Source: Amycolatopsis palatopharyngis (lineage in GTDB: Bacteria > Actinomycetota > Actinomycetes > Mycobacteriales > Pseudonocardiaceae). Taken from it: DNA of 64,000 nucleotides. Position numbers and translations under genes: made by a program. The notes below the pieces were generated by a model, which was given only the letters and a program-made list of their open reading frames with translations, did no database searches and was not told the DNA's origin. Below are positions 46,358 to 57,198 of the stretch, one piece after another. Position 1 is the stretch's first letter. Each line of letters opens with the position of its first letter. The stretch is from assembly GCF_003385185.1 (NCBI RefSeq), contig NZ_PQHZ01000017.1, forward strand, positions 51,917 through 115,916. Reading direction: 5' to 3'.

Positions 46358-46791
46358 GCGTCGAACAACTTGCCTACGGTTTTGAAGGGGCTCTCATTAT
46401 CGCTCTCTGCAGACTCGATCTGACTCTTCGCTGCCTTCAACTTGCCCAGGAAGTCGTCGATGTACGCAAGGATCGATTCGTTCGAAGCCCTCAAGGAGTT
46501 CAGTCCGTCGCCAAGGAGTCCGACGAACTGGTTACTAGGCTCGTCTTGAGAAGGTGGCGTCACAGCGGAAGCGATGTCCTCCAGCATCAAACGATCATCC
46601 AAACAGTCGTCCCGCAACGCTTCCCACTTGCTGATGACGCTGTCGATCTCGTCCGGGTCGAACTCCCACGAGGCGTCGCCGGCGGGTCCCAGTGTCGCGC
46701 CCGCAGCAATACCGCCGACCGCGCCACCAAAGACGTTCTGCACCTGCTCAGTAGCGGTCGCGCCCGCCCAGAAGCCGCTCGCCTCGGCCAT
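46354..46791 (-). CDS. Putative T7SS-associated helical protein
   Basis: A 145-residue protein, first gene of the operon running to 43628. It has a Gly/Ala stretch (FGGAVGGIAAGATLG) and long helices with EFDPDEIDSVISKWEALRDD and a C-terminal helix LRASNESILAYIDDFLGKLK, as in small T7SS partners. GGGGAGAG precedes ATG 46791; the frame extends 13 codons further up without a better ribosome site. Confidence 0.8.
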   Translation of the reverse strand: MAEASGFWAGATATEQVQNVFGGAVGGIAAGATLGPAGDASWEFDPDEIDSVISKWEALRDDCLDDRLMLEDIASAVTPPSQDEPSNQFVGLLGDGLNSLRASNESILAYIDDFLGKLKAAKSQIESAESDNESPFKTVGKLFDA

Positions 46792-46876
46792 CAACTCTCC
46801 CCGTTGCCCGTGCGTAGTTATCCGCCACACGAGGGTAGCCGAACTCCCACCTCAGATGGTCCAGATCCACCAGACT

Positions 46877-47766
46877 TCACTGCCTGACGTACGCAAGGAC
46901 ATACCGGACCACCTTTCCGGCGTCGCGCTCCACGGACTTCTGACTCGCTCCACCGTCGAAGTACTTGACCTCGATCAGCACGTTCTCGTGGCGTACCGCG
47001 TACGTGACCTCCTTCTGGTCGGGACGGTTATCCGGCCTGAGCAGCACCGACGAGTCGGTTCCGCGATCTCGAACGGCTTCCAGCCGACGCTCGCCAGGTA
47101 CTTCTGATCGAAAAAGTAGGTGGCTGCCGCGACGGCTTGCTGCTCGGAACGGGCCGCATGCGCATGCATCAGGTCAACGTCCACCGCGAGACCGCGTACC
47201 GGACCTCCCCGGTTGTGGCCCGGCACGTTCGGCACCCCACTCCAGTAGCAAGCCAACTGCTCAAAGCCGTTCTTGATCTCATGACTGTCGAGCTGGTTGG
47301 CGATGTTGTCCTGCAGCAGGTCGCCCAGAATCTGCTCGGAGACGAAAGCGCAGCCCTCTTCGGGTACCGCACTGACGTACCCGCTCTGCGCGACTGATGC
47401 GCCGCCGGACGGAGGCGCCGACAACCCGGCAGCAATTCCGTCCGATATGTCCTCATCTGGCGCGTCGCAACCCGCCAGCCACAAAGCTGCGGCGAAGAGA
47501 CCCGCGACACGGACACGGCCGCCGGATGGCGGATCGGCTTCGGGCAGTGTCCGCAAGATGCAGGCTGAGCAACGGGGATGTCGCGCGAGCCTGCCAGTCG
47601 GGTCCTTGCCGTACAGCGGGAAGCAACGCGCCCCGCATACCCCAATGAACTCCCGACCGTATGCACCCTCGACGGTCTCGGCGTCGGGCAGGACGTAGTG
47701 GGCCGGAGGGGTAGGTCCGGCGTGCAGGGAGACGCCGGGCATCCAACCGGCGGCGGGAGCTGACAT
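46877..47766 (-). pseudogene. Chimeric, frameshifted gene: Cys-rich small protein fused to a lipoprotein
   Basis: From ATG 47766 the frame first encodes a Cys-rich module (HYVLPDAETVEGAYGREFIG, ARCFPLYG, HPRCSACIL) that looks like a stand-alone 75-80-residue protein often seen beside XRE regulators. It continues without stop into a lipoprotein-like part (AALWLAGCDAP; EEGCAFVSEQILGDLL; DVDLMHAHAARSEQQAV). Near 47055-47060 the sense frame shifts by one base: the used frame ends at 46975 in a nonsense tail, while the -1 frame continues DSSVLLRPDNRPDQKEVTYA and ends RYVLAYVRQ at a TGA at 46877-46879. One missing base after GAACC would restore it. The lipoprotein part may be DUF3558-like. Confidence 0.6.
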
Positions 47767-47840
47767 GACCGCCACGGTCGGGCAAAGAGACAGCCCGCGC
47801 AATCTCTATCTCATGAAATTTACACAGTAGCCACTATCGT

Positions 47841-48770
47841 GTGACTGCGACGCTTACAGACAGCTCGATAAGCTCGGGAAGTCAGCGTTTCGCCACTCCG
47901 GAGGTCAATGTGCCCGACTCTTATCGCCCGAGCATCCGTCTGCGCAGGGTCGCCCGAACCCTGCGCGAGTGGCGTGTGCCCACGGGTCTGCAGAGCGGAG
48001 AGGTCGCGGCCAAGGCCGGGTGGTCCACCGCCAAACAGTCACGACTGGAGAACGCGACCCAACCGATCACGCCAGCCGACGTGATGACCCTGGCTCTGCT
48101 CTACGACATCGCCGAACCTGTCCGCGACAAGGTCTTCCGGGCCACGCTTGCAGCACAGGAACGCGGCTGGTGGGAGCAGATCGAGAAGGAGGCGCTGGCC
48201 GAGGACGTTCTCTCGTACGTCGAACTGGAAAGCGAGGCCAGCAAGGTGCTTTCCTTCAAGATCGACCTCATCGACGGTCTGCTGCAAACAGCTGAGTACA
48301 CCGCGGCGATTGCGCGATCCGCCTTGCCTCATGTCTCCGAAGAGCTCGTGCAGCACAGAGTCGAAGCACGGATGAAGCGTCAATCAAGAGTTGAGGACGG
48401 TGATCCGATCCAGATAGCGGCCGTGATGACTGAAGCCGCACTTCGTCTGACTGTCGGTGGCCCTGGGGTCATGCGACGCCAGTTGGGACGGCTTGTTTCG
48501 CTGTCCACCCTGCCCAACGTCGACCTTCGTGTCATCTGCTCGGGTTCCGGTGCCTACCCAGCGATGGGGACCCCCTTCAGCATCCTTTCCTTCGCCAACC
48601 AAGAGTCAGACGTCGGCTACATCGAGATGGCAAACAAGGGCGTCTACTTGGAGGAAGCCGAGGACATAGAGCGGTATACGCTGAACTTTGCAGGCTTGCA
48701 GGAAGTGGCTTTGAGTCCGAAGGATTCAATCGAACTCATCTCCACCATCGGGAGCAGCCTGGAGGACTGA
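47841..48770 (+). CDS. XRE-family regulator with DUF5753 (partner of DUF397)
   Basis: A 309-residue regulator. The HTH is at about 35-95 (GEVAAKAGWSTAKQSRLEN), followed by DUF5753 from about 100 to the end (EAALRLTVGGPGVMRRQLGRL, LPNVDLRVI, YPAMGTPFSILSF). Such proteins pair with a DUF397 protein encoded just downstream, as here (17 nt), in the BldB/WhiJ-like regulatory systems of actinomycetes. GTG start at 47841, divergent from the chimeric gene. Confidence 0.93.
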   Translation: MTATLTDSSISSGSQRFATPEVNVPDSYRPSIRLRRVARTLREWRVPTGLQSGEVAAKAGWSTAKQSRLENATQPITPADVMTLALLYDIAEPVRDKVFRATLAAQERGWWEQIEKEALAEDVLSYVELESEASKVLSFKIDLIDGLLQTAEYTAAIARSALPHVSEELVQHRVEARMKRQSRVEDGDPIQIAAVMTEAALRLTVGGPGVMRRQLGRLVSLSTLPNVDLRVICSGSGAYPAMGTPFSILSFANQESDVGYIEMANKGVYLEEAEDIERYTLNFAGLQEVALSPKDSIELISTIGSSLED

Positions 48771-48787
48771 CAAGACTGGAGCGCGCC

Positions 48788-48988
48788 ATGCCCGCAGCCG
48801 AACTCGCACATGTCACCTGGCGCAAGAGCAGCCGTAGCAACGGCGAGGGCAACCAGTGTGTCGAGATCGCCTCGCTCACCAACGGCGCGGCCGTACGGGA
48901 CTCCAAAGACCCCGGGGCAGGAGCACTCGTGCTCGCCACGTCCGCTTGGGACGGCCTCCGTGCCGCCGTACGTCAAGTGGGCCTGTAG
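48788..48988 (+). CDS. DUF397 protein, copy 1
   Basis: A 66-residue DUF397 domain: TWRKSSRSNGEGNQCVEIA, then AAVRDSKDP and a C-terminal WDGLRAAVRQV. It is the partner of the XRE/DUF5753 regulator 17 nt upstream. A second, about 85-90% identical copy lies 401 nt further on. Confidence 0.93.
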   Translation: MPAAELAHVTWRKSSRSNGEGNQCVEIASLTNGAAVRDSKDPGAGALVLATSAWDGLRAAVRQVGL

Positions 48989-49005
48989 CTGGCTCTGACG
49001 ACGCG

Positions 49006-49188
49006 ATACTCACCGAAGCCGCTTTACGCCTGATGATCGGCGGCTCGGGTGTGATGAGGCGGCAATTGGGACGTCTTATCTCACTATCGGCCCTGCCGAA
49101 CGTCAACGTTCGGGTTATTTCTGCGGCCTCCGGTGCATACCCTGCCGTCAGCACCGCGTTCAGCATCCTGTCCTTCGTGGAGCACCCT
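49006..49188 (+). pseudogene. Truncated DUF5753 fragment
   Basis: Between the two DUF397 genes this stretch encodes ILTEAALRLMIGGSGVMRRQ, LPNVNVRVISAASGAYP and FSILSFVE. It aligns with the middle of the intact DUF5753 regulator (about residues 195-255) but lacks the HTH and the C-terminus. It is in frame with DUF397 copy 2 and runs straight into its ATG: a remnant of a second regulator with both ends lost. Confidence 0.85.
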
Positions 49189-49389
49189 ATGCCTTCCGCC
49201 GATCTGACCACCGCCCACTGGCGCAAGAGCAGCACGAGCAACGGCGGCGGCAACGAGTGTGTCGAGATCGCCTCGCTCACCAGCGGCGCGGCCGTCCGGG
49301 ACTCCAAAGACCCCCACGCAGGAGCACTCGTGCTCACCCCGCCCGCTTGGGACGGCCTCCGTGCCGCCGTACGTCAGGTGGGCCGGTAG
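49189..49389 (+). CDS. DUF397 protein, copy 2
   Basis: A 66-residue DUF397 domain like copy 1 (HWRKSSTSNGGGNECVEIA, AAVRDSKDP, WDGLRAAVRQVGR). Its own regulator upstream is only a fragment, so it may pair with the intact one at 47841 or be unused. It overlaps the end of the convergent XRE-cupin gene by 16 nt. Confidence 0.9.
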   Translation: MPSADLTTAHWRKSSTSNGGGNECVEIASLTSGAAVRDSKDPHAGALVLTPPAWDGLRAAVRQVGR

Positions 49390-49958
49390 CTGGCTCTGAC
49401 GTGGAAGCGTTCGCCTTGGGGGCCGAGGATGCTCAGGTACTCGACCGGACGTGAGTCGGCGTTGCCGAACCAGTGCGGGAGATGCGTGTCGAACTCAGCG
49501 ACCTCACCTGGCGCGAGGACGAGATCCTGATCGCCGAGCACCAGGCGCAGTCGGCCGTTGAGGACGTACAGCCAGTGGTAACCCTCGTGCGAGCGGGGAT
49601 CTGGTTCGAGATCGTTCGGACCGGCGGGAAGGATCTGCTTGAACGCCTGCAGGCCGCCGGGCTTGCGAGTCAGCGGGATGACGGTCATGCCGTTGTGGAC
49701 GGTCGGCCGCGGGTAGACCCGTGGGTCACCGCTGGCCGGAGCGCCGACGAGCTCGTCGAGTGGCACCCGGTACGCCTTGGCCAGGGGAAGCAGGAGTTCC
49801 AGCCCGGGCTTTCGATTCCCGGACTCCAGCCTGGACAGCGTGCTGACCGGGATTCCCGTGGTCTCCGACAGCGCGGTGAGAGTGGCTCCGCTGCGGCGGC
49901 GCAGCTCGCGTAGCCGTGGTCCGACCGCGCTGAGCACGGCGTCGAAATCTTCACTCAT
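49374..49958 (-). CDS. XRE-cupin transcriptional regulator
   Basis: A 194-residue regulator with an N-terminal HTH (RLRELRRRSGATLTALSETT, IPVSTLSRLESG) and a C-terminal cupin (SHEGYHWLYVLNGRLRLVLG, EVAEFDTHLPHWFGN) that probably binds a small effector. ATG 49958. It is divergent from the flavoprotein stub and methyltransferase, which it may have regulated: XRE-cupin genes are often found facing such a pair. Confidence 0.92.
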   Translation of the reverse strand: MSEDFDAVLSAVGPRLRELRRRSGATLTALSETTGIPVSTLSRLESGNRKPGLELLLPLAKAYRVPLDELVGAPASGDPRVYPRPTVHNGMTVIPLTRKPGGLQAFKQILPAGPNDLEPDPRSHEGYHWLYVLNGRLRLVLGDQDLVLAPGEVAEFDTHLPHWFGNADSRPVEYLSILGPQGERFHVRASYRPT

Positions 49959-50041
49959 GGCCCCACTGTGCCCGCGTTTTTGCACTTTCTGCAAAGAACT
50001 TTGCCATCCCTGCGCCGCCGAGGGCAGGTTGGGCGCAGGAG

Positions 50042-50164
50042 GTGGTCACGGTGACCCAACAGTTCGAACCCGGCCGCGTCGAGCGGTATGACGAGGTGAT
50101 CGTCGGCGGCGGGCCTGCGGGCTTGAGCCGTGCAGGATCGGCGCCACCACGGAGGCAAGAAAGC
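50042..50164 (+). pseudogene. N-terminal stub of a deleted FAD/NAD(P) oxidoreductase
   Basis: The 41 codons before the methyltransferase encode TQQFEPGRVERYDEVIVGGG, then PAGLS, the start of a thioredoxin-reductase-like flavoprotein (strand-GGGPAGLS dinucleotide fold), then abruptly RAGSAPPRRQE and the methyltransferase ATG, all in one frame. The body of the enzyme (normally about 270 residues more) is missing, which indicates an internal deletion. Confidence 0.75.
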
Positions 50165-50761
50165 ATGAACGAACAGTTCTGGGACAACAGATATCGCAGT
50201 AGTGATCAGGTCTTCAGCGGCAACCCCAACGGGGTGCTCGTCACGGAGGTCGCCGACCTGCCGCCAGGGCAAGCGCTCGACGTGGGTTGTGGGGAAGGCG
50301 CCGACGCGCTCTGGCTGGCCAGCCGTGGCTGGCGGGTCACCGCGGCCGACATCTCCAAGGTCGCGTTGCAACGCGCCGCCGCAGCTGACGTCGCAGGCAG
50401 TGTGGCGTGGACGCGCGCGGATCTGACCGTCGAGCCGCCACCGGCCGCAGCGTTCGACCTGGTGTCCATGCATTACTTCCCGCTCCCGCAACAGCGGAAC
50501 CACACCGGTCTACGCGGCCTGCTGGACGCAGTCGCATCCGGCGGCACCCTGCTCGTCGGCAGCCACGACCTCACCGACCTGCCACCACATCACGAACGCG
50601 GCTTCGATCCGGACGACTACTACCGGCCCGACGACATCGTCAGGCTCCTCGATGACAGCTGGACTGTCCTGGTCAACGAAACCCGCTCACGAACCGCTCC
50701 CGCGCCAGCGGGCACGCACCACCTTCACGACATCGTCCTGCGGGCGCAACGCACGCGGTGA
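50165..50761 (+). CDS. Class I SAM-dependent methyltransferase
   Basis: A 198-residue methyltransferase. SAM motif ALDVGCGEGADALWLA, then VTAADISKVAL (acidic end of strand 2), and FDLVSMHYFPLP (post-motif). It starts MNEQFWDNRYRSSDQVFSGN, as in TehB/tellurite-resistance-like enzymes. ATG 50165 has GGAGGCAAG upstream. It is in frame with the flavoprotein stub, so a 239-residue fusion from GTG 50042 could also be made. Substrate unknown. Confidence 0.9.
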   Translation: MNEQFWDNRYRSSDQVFSGNPNGVLVTEVADLPPGQALDVGCGEGADALWLASRGWRVTAADISKVALQRAAAADVAGSVAWTRADLTVEPPPAAAFDLVSMHYFPLPQQRNHTGLRGLLDAVASGGTLLVGSHDLTDLPPHHERGFDPDDYYRPDDIVRLLDDSWTVLVNETRSRTAPAPAGTHHLHDIVLRAQRTR

Positions 50762-50768
50762 GCTGCGC

Positions 50769-51164
50769 TCACGGCAGCCGGAGACTCGGAAACAGCACCG
50801 CGAGTTCGGTCAGGGTCTCGGAAACGGAACTGTGGTGCACGCCCACCATCCCCGCGGCGACCGCCCCTGCAACGTTTCGCGCCGCGTCGTCCACGAACAC
50901 GCAGGCATCCGCCGGTACGCCCAGCAGATCGGCGGTGAGCAGGAAGACCTCACGATCCGGCTTGGCGACCCCGACCTCGCCGGAGAACACCTGCTCATCG
51001 AAGTAGGCCGACAGGCTGCGGCGCACGGGCCGCCCGCTCGCGGCGTTGGAGAGCAATGCCGTCCGGATGCCCACAGAACGGGCCCGCTCGAGGACGTCCA
51101 ATAGTTCCGACGCTCCCGCATCCGTGAGTACTCCGGCGTAGTCGAGCACCAGTCCGCGCAGCAC
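50769..51164 (-). CDS. HAD-superfamily protein with altered first motif
   Basis: A 131-residue HAD-like protein: motif I LVLDYAGVLTD, motif II TALLSNA, motif III region AKPDREVF and motif IV VFVDDAARNV. In motif I the second Asp (general acid, DxD) is Ala (D-Y-A-G), and the cap domain is very short, so it may be a weak or inactive phosphatase. The start is uncertain: GTG 51164 gives a normal HAD N-terminus; the frame is open to 51245. Confidence 0.8.
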   Translation of the reverse strand: MLRGLVLDYAGVLTDAGASELLDVLERARSVGIRTALLSNAASGRPVRRSLSAYFDEQVFSGEVGVAKPDREVFLLTADLLGVPADACVFVDDAARNVAGAVAAGMVGVHHSSVSETLTELAVLFPSLRLP

Positions 51165-51335
51165 GACACCCACACTAGCCGTCCGCTGACCACGCGGCCG
51201 TCTCGTCACTGGCTGTACCAATACTCGATCGGGGATCACCGACATGGGTGGTCTGTGACCGAATCCGGCCGCTACTGCCCTCTGTTCTACGGGCGACCAA
51301 TCGGCGCCCGCCGAACAACGTCAGGGGGAGTCGGT

Positions 51336-51836
51336 ATGCGATCACAGTCCATGCGCGGAGGTTTACGTCCACTCCGCGCGTTCGAACCGTGGGTGTCCCG
51401 ACGCGGAGCCATGGAAGTCGTGCACCGGCAGACCCGCAGGCGTTTGCCCGCGCTTCCGGTTCCGTCCGCGGAACCGCCGAAGGACGAGGACAACCCCGCG
51501 CCAGTCCTGGACCCGCGCCGCGTGCACACCGTGCTGGCGGCGATCGTGGAGGTCTACGGCGGCAGTAGGCAGGTCGAGCAGCTGCGTTCGGCTGTGTCGC
51601 GGCAGTTGTACCGCCAGATCGCGCTGACCGCGCAAACCGGCGGCAACGGCACGTACCTGCGCCTCGTCTCGATGCGCACCTGCCGTCCCACCGACCGGGC
51701 CCTCGAGGTGAGTGGGCGGGTCCAGGCCGGCGAACGCAACCTCGCCGTTGTCGCCCGCTTCGAGGCGGGCGACAACGACTGGCTGTGCACTTCGTTCACT
51801 CTCGTCGGCAGCGGAACTGCCAACTCACGCCCGTAA
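51336..51836 (+). CDS. Rv3235-family conserved protein
   Basis: A 166-residue protein of the actinobacterial Rv3235 family. The C-terminal half is conserved (RRVHTVLAAIVEVYGGSRQV, RQIALTAQT, RPTDRALEVSGRV). Function unknown; in M. tuberculosis the gene lies in the same block upstream of secA1. GGGGAG precedes ATG 51336; GTG 51255 would add 27 residues. Its 3' end runs into a 21-bp tandem repeat. Confidence 0.85.
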   Translation: MRSQSMRGGLRPLRAFEPWVSRRGAMEVVHRQTRRRLPALPVPSAEPPKDEDNPAPVLDPRRVHTVLAAIVEVYGGSRQVEQLRSAVSRQLYRQIALTAQTGGNGTYLRLVSMRTCRPTDRALEVSGRVQAGERNLAVVARFEAGDNDWLCTSFTLVGSGTANSRP

Positions 51837-51892
51837 TCTGCGAACTCAAGCCCCGGAACTGCAAACTCGGGCTCCGGAACTGCGAACTCGGG

Positions 51893-51896
<4 letters not shown>
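51817..51896. repeat. 21-bp tandem repeat between Rv3235-like and secA genes
   Basis: Units CTGC-N-AACTC... begin at 51817, 51838, 51859 and 51880, an exact 21-bp period (seven codons), with the last unit cut off. The array begins inside the 3' end of the Rv3235-like gene and ends at the secA stop codon. Confidence 0.8.
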
Positions 51897-54763
<2,867 letters not shown>

Positions 54764-55004
54764 CCGGTCGACCTCACTAGCTGTATCTGTTCGCGCCCGA
54801 GCAGGCGCCGGGCAGCGTGCGGCGGACGCGCCGCAGACGGACGCGTGCTGGTTCCATCGTAGGGAAGGTCCCCACCGGAGCGCACGCGCCGTAGGTGGGC
54901 ATTCCGGTACACCCCCAACCCACGATGCCTTCCGGGGAACTCGGACCGGTCGGCTGGCCGCCAGGACGCCGGCTCCCAGGACCTCGCGAGCCAGGCCCGC
55001 ACAG

Positions 55005-55050
55005 GCATCGGCACGGCCCGCACGCGGATGCGCGCGGGCCGTGCCGATGC
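55005..55050 (-). terminator. Hairpin terminator after hpf
   Basis: A 17-bp perfect stem (55005-55021 with 55034-55050), with an inner CGC/GCG pair, 20 nt past the hpf stop. The rest of the 306-nt gap 54764-55069 must hold the secA promoter; no gene is seen there. Confidence 0.85.
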
Positions 55051-55069
55051 GAGTAGTTCTGCGGCTTGA

Positions 55070-55801
55070 TCAACCAAGCCTGATGACGCCGTAGTCGAAG
55101 CCCTTCCTGCGGTAGACGACGCTCGGCCTGCCCGCGGCGGCGTCGTTGAAGAGGTAGAAATCGTGTCCGACCAGTTCCATCTCGTAGAGCGCCTGGTCGA
55201 CTGACATGGGTTCGGCGGAATGTTGCTTCTCGCGCACGATGCGACCGGGTTGGTGGTCGGTCACACCATCGTCCCAACGCTGCTCCGGCAGGTCGATGTC
55301 CTCCATCGACATCTCGCCGTTGTCCTCGCCTGGTAGCACCGAGCCGGCAGCTCCCATGTCGCTCGGCGTGTCCAGAACCGCGGTAGCCGCCGCGGGGACC
55401 CGGCCGTTGGCGATGGGACCGGAAGATCCTGCTGCCATCGCGCTCGCGGTCGAAACGGAGGTGGCCTCCGCGACCGACTCCGGGCTACGCCGCCCGTAGT
55501 GCACTCGCCTGCGATCGTGCTGTTTGCGCAGCCGGTTCTCGAGCTTGCTCACCGCGGAGTCGAGTGCGGCGTAGAAGTCGCCTGCACATGCCTCCGCACG
55601 GACGGCCGGGCCCTTGCCCTTGCCGGTGATCTCGACGCGCTGGCAGCTCTTGGACTGCCTGCGGTTCGGTTCGTGGAACAGCTCCACGTCGTACCGGATG
55701 ACCTTCCTGTCGTAGCGCTCAAGCCTGGCCAGCTTTTCGCTGACGTGCGCCCGATAGTGCTCGGGCACCTCCACGTTGCGACCCTTGACGACGATGTCCA
55801 T
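55070..55801 (-). CDS. hpf: Long-form ribosome hibernation-promoting factor
   Basis: A 243-residue long HPF that dimerises or stabilises idle ribosomes in stationary phase or stress. The N-terminal S30AE domain (MDIVVKGRNVEVPEHYRAHV to about 105) binds the 30S; an Ala/Ser/Gly linker follows; the C-terminal domain (about 185-243, SVDQALYEMELVGHDFYLF, YRRKGFDYGVIRL) mediates dimer contacts. GGGAGGT precedes ATG 55801, so the open extension to 56011 is probably not translated. Confidence 0.95.
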   Translation of the reverse strand: MDIVVKGRNVEVPEHYRAHVSEKLARLERYDRKVIRYDVELFHEPNRRQSKSCQRVEITGKGKGPAVRAEACAGDFYAALDSAVSKLENRLRKQHDRRRVHYGRRSPESVAEATSVSTASAMAAGSSGPIANGRVPAAATAVLDTPSDMGAAGSVLPGEDNGEMSMEDIDLPEQRWDDGVTDHQPGRIVREKQHSAEPMSVDQALYEMELVGHDFYLFNDAAAGRPSVVYRRKGFDYGVIRLG

Positions 55802-56439
55802 ACACGACCTCCCTCGCTGGGATGACTGCGAGAATTCGCTGTTCTGTGACGCCGGTGAAAAAGGGGACGGACGCCGGTACGGCGACCTGGGCTGCTGCTC
55901 AGTGCCTGTCTGAGAACTCGGGTTCACCACGACCGCTCGATCCGCGGTTCTCGGACACCTGGCAGAGAAGGGGCCCGGATAGCGATGAGAGAATTCTGCG
56001 AACGTGGTCACGACGTCTCGCGGCGTTCGCCGAACGCGTGCTCAACGCTCCTCCGGCGTCAGGGACATGGGCTTTTCACCTCCCTGCTGACCGGGATTGC
56101 TGATAGCGGAGCACGTTAGCCCGCTACTGGCCGGAAGAACAGCCCCCGAGGCGGGGGATGTCAACCCGTCAATGGTCGTCACCGTCTGCATCCACTCGGA
56201 CCTACGATCCGATCTGGAGCCGCCCGTTCGGACCAATCGATACTGGTCCGTTTCACGCAGTCGGCGCACCACCCTGGCGGCAGGACGCCGCAGCGTGACA
56301 GCGACGGCACCGGGTCCGCCCACCCCTGTCGAGTGGTCTGCCATTCGTGGCACCGACTCGGACGACCTCATACCCCCTCAACGCCCGCGATGGCCGCCCG
56401 GGTTCCCAACCCAGGACCACCCGTCTGGGTGACGAAGGT
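55802..56439. other. 638-bp region upstream of hpf with an 8-codon leader ORF
   Basis: No believable gene of normal size is present. On the minus strand a strong ribosome site (GGGAGGTGAA) precedes ATG 56068, opening MSLTPEER and stopping at 56042. It lies about 240 nt before the hpf start and could be a leader peptide. A short hairpin CCCCCG-AGG-CGGGGG lies upstream (about 56140-56156). Confidence 0.4.
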
Positions 56440-57123
56440 TTATCCCGCGACCGTCAGGGACAACACGGCCGCCACTTTGATCCCCGCGTTCCCCAACGCG
56501 CGGACGCATGCGGCGGCCGTGGCGCCCGTGGTGATCACGTCGTCCAGCAGGATCACCCGCGTCCCGGGCTCGGGAAGCCTGCGCGGTCGCGTCCGCACCC
56601 GGCCCCGCAGGTTGACGGTCCGCTGTTCGGCGTCGAGGCCAACGGCGTCCCGTGCTCCCGGCGCCAGCCGCAGTGCGGGTACCGCACGAGCCCGCACGGC
56701 CTGTGTCCGCAATACCGCGGCGCAGTGCAGGGCCAGCGCGAGCACGTGTGAACCGCCCCGCTGCCGCGCCGCCGAGGCGCGCGACGGCGCGGGAACCAGT
56801 CGCAACTCGCCCTGACGGTATTCGGCGGGCAGGTTCGTCAGCCCACGCGCGAGCGCGGCGCCCAGCGGCGCGCCGAGATCCCGCCTCCCGCGCTCCTTCT
56901 GCGCCAGCAACAGCCGGCGCGCCACCCCTCGATAGCGAGTCAGTGCGAACATGGGCGTCCCGTCCACGGTCGCCCCGCGTTCGACCGGCTCCAGGCCCCA
57001 CCAGACAGCGGCGCACCCCGGGCAGCAGGGGCTTCCCCGTACTCCGCATCCCGCGCAGTCAACGGGCAGGAGCAGGTCCAGTACCGCACGCCCGGCCCGG
57101 CCGAGGCTGATTCCCGTGGTCAC
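56440..57123 (-). CDS. ComF-family phosphoribosyltransferase-like protein
   Basis: A 227-residue ComF/GntX-type protein. Near the N-terminus are Cys pairs (CAGCGVRGSPCCPGC) for zinc, and at the C-terminus the PRTase motif VILLDDVITTGAT. In competent bacteria ComF helps DNA uptake; in actinobacteria its role is unclear. GTG 57123. Its place between lpqB and hpf matches Rv3242c. Confidence 0.92.
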   Translation of the reverse strand: MTTGISLGRAGRAVLDLLLPVDCAGCGVRGSPCCPGCAAVWWGLEPVERGATVDGTPMFALTRYRGVARRLLLAQKERGRRDLGAPLGAALARGLTNLPAEYRQGELRLVPAPSRASAARQRGGSHVLALALHCAAVLRTQAVRARAVPALRLAPGARDAVGLDAEQRTVNLRGRVRTRPRRLPEPGTRVILLDDVITTGATAAACVRALGNAGIKVAAVLSLTVAG

Positions 57124-57198
57124 CCTTCGAGCATGCCGCTGGGCACCGACAGTCTCGGCGATCGAGGCGACGGTGCCCCACCGTCGCGAAGCTGCCGC

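Noticed and set aside
55802..56011. 70-residue N-terminal extension of HPF
   Set aside because: Strong GGGAGGT before ATG 55801, and HPF proteins start at MDIVVKGR-like sequence; the extension overlaps a dispersed repeat.
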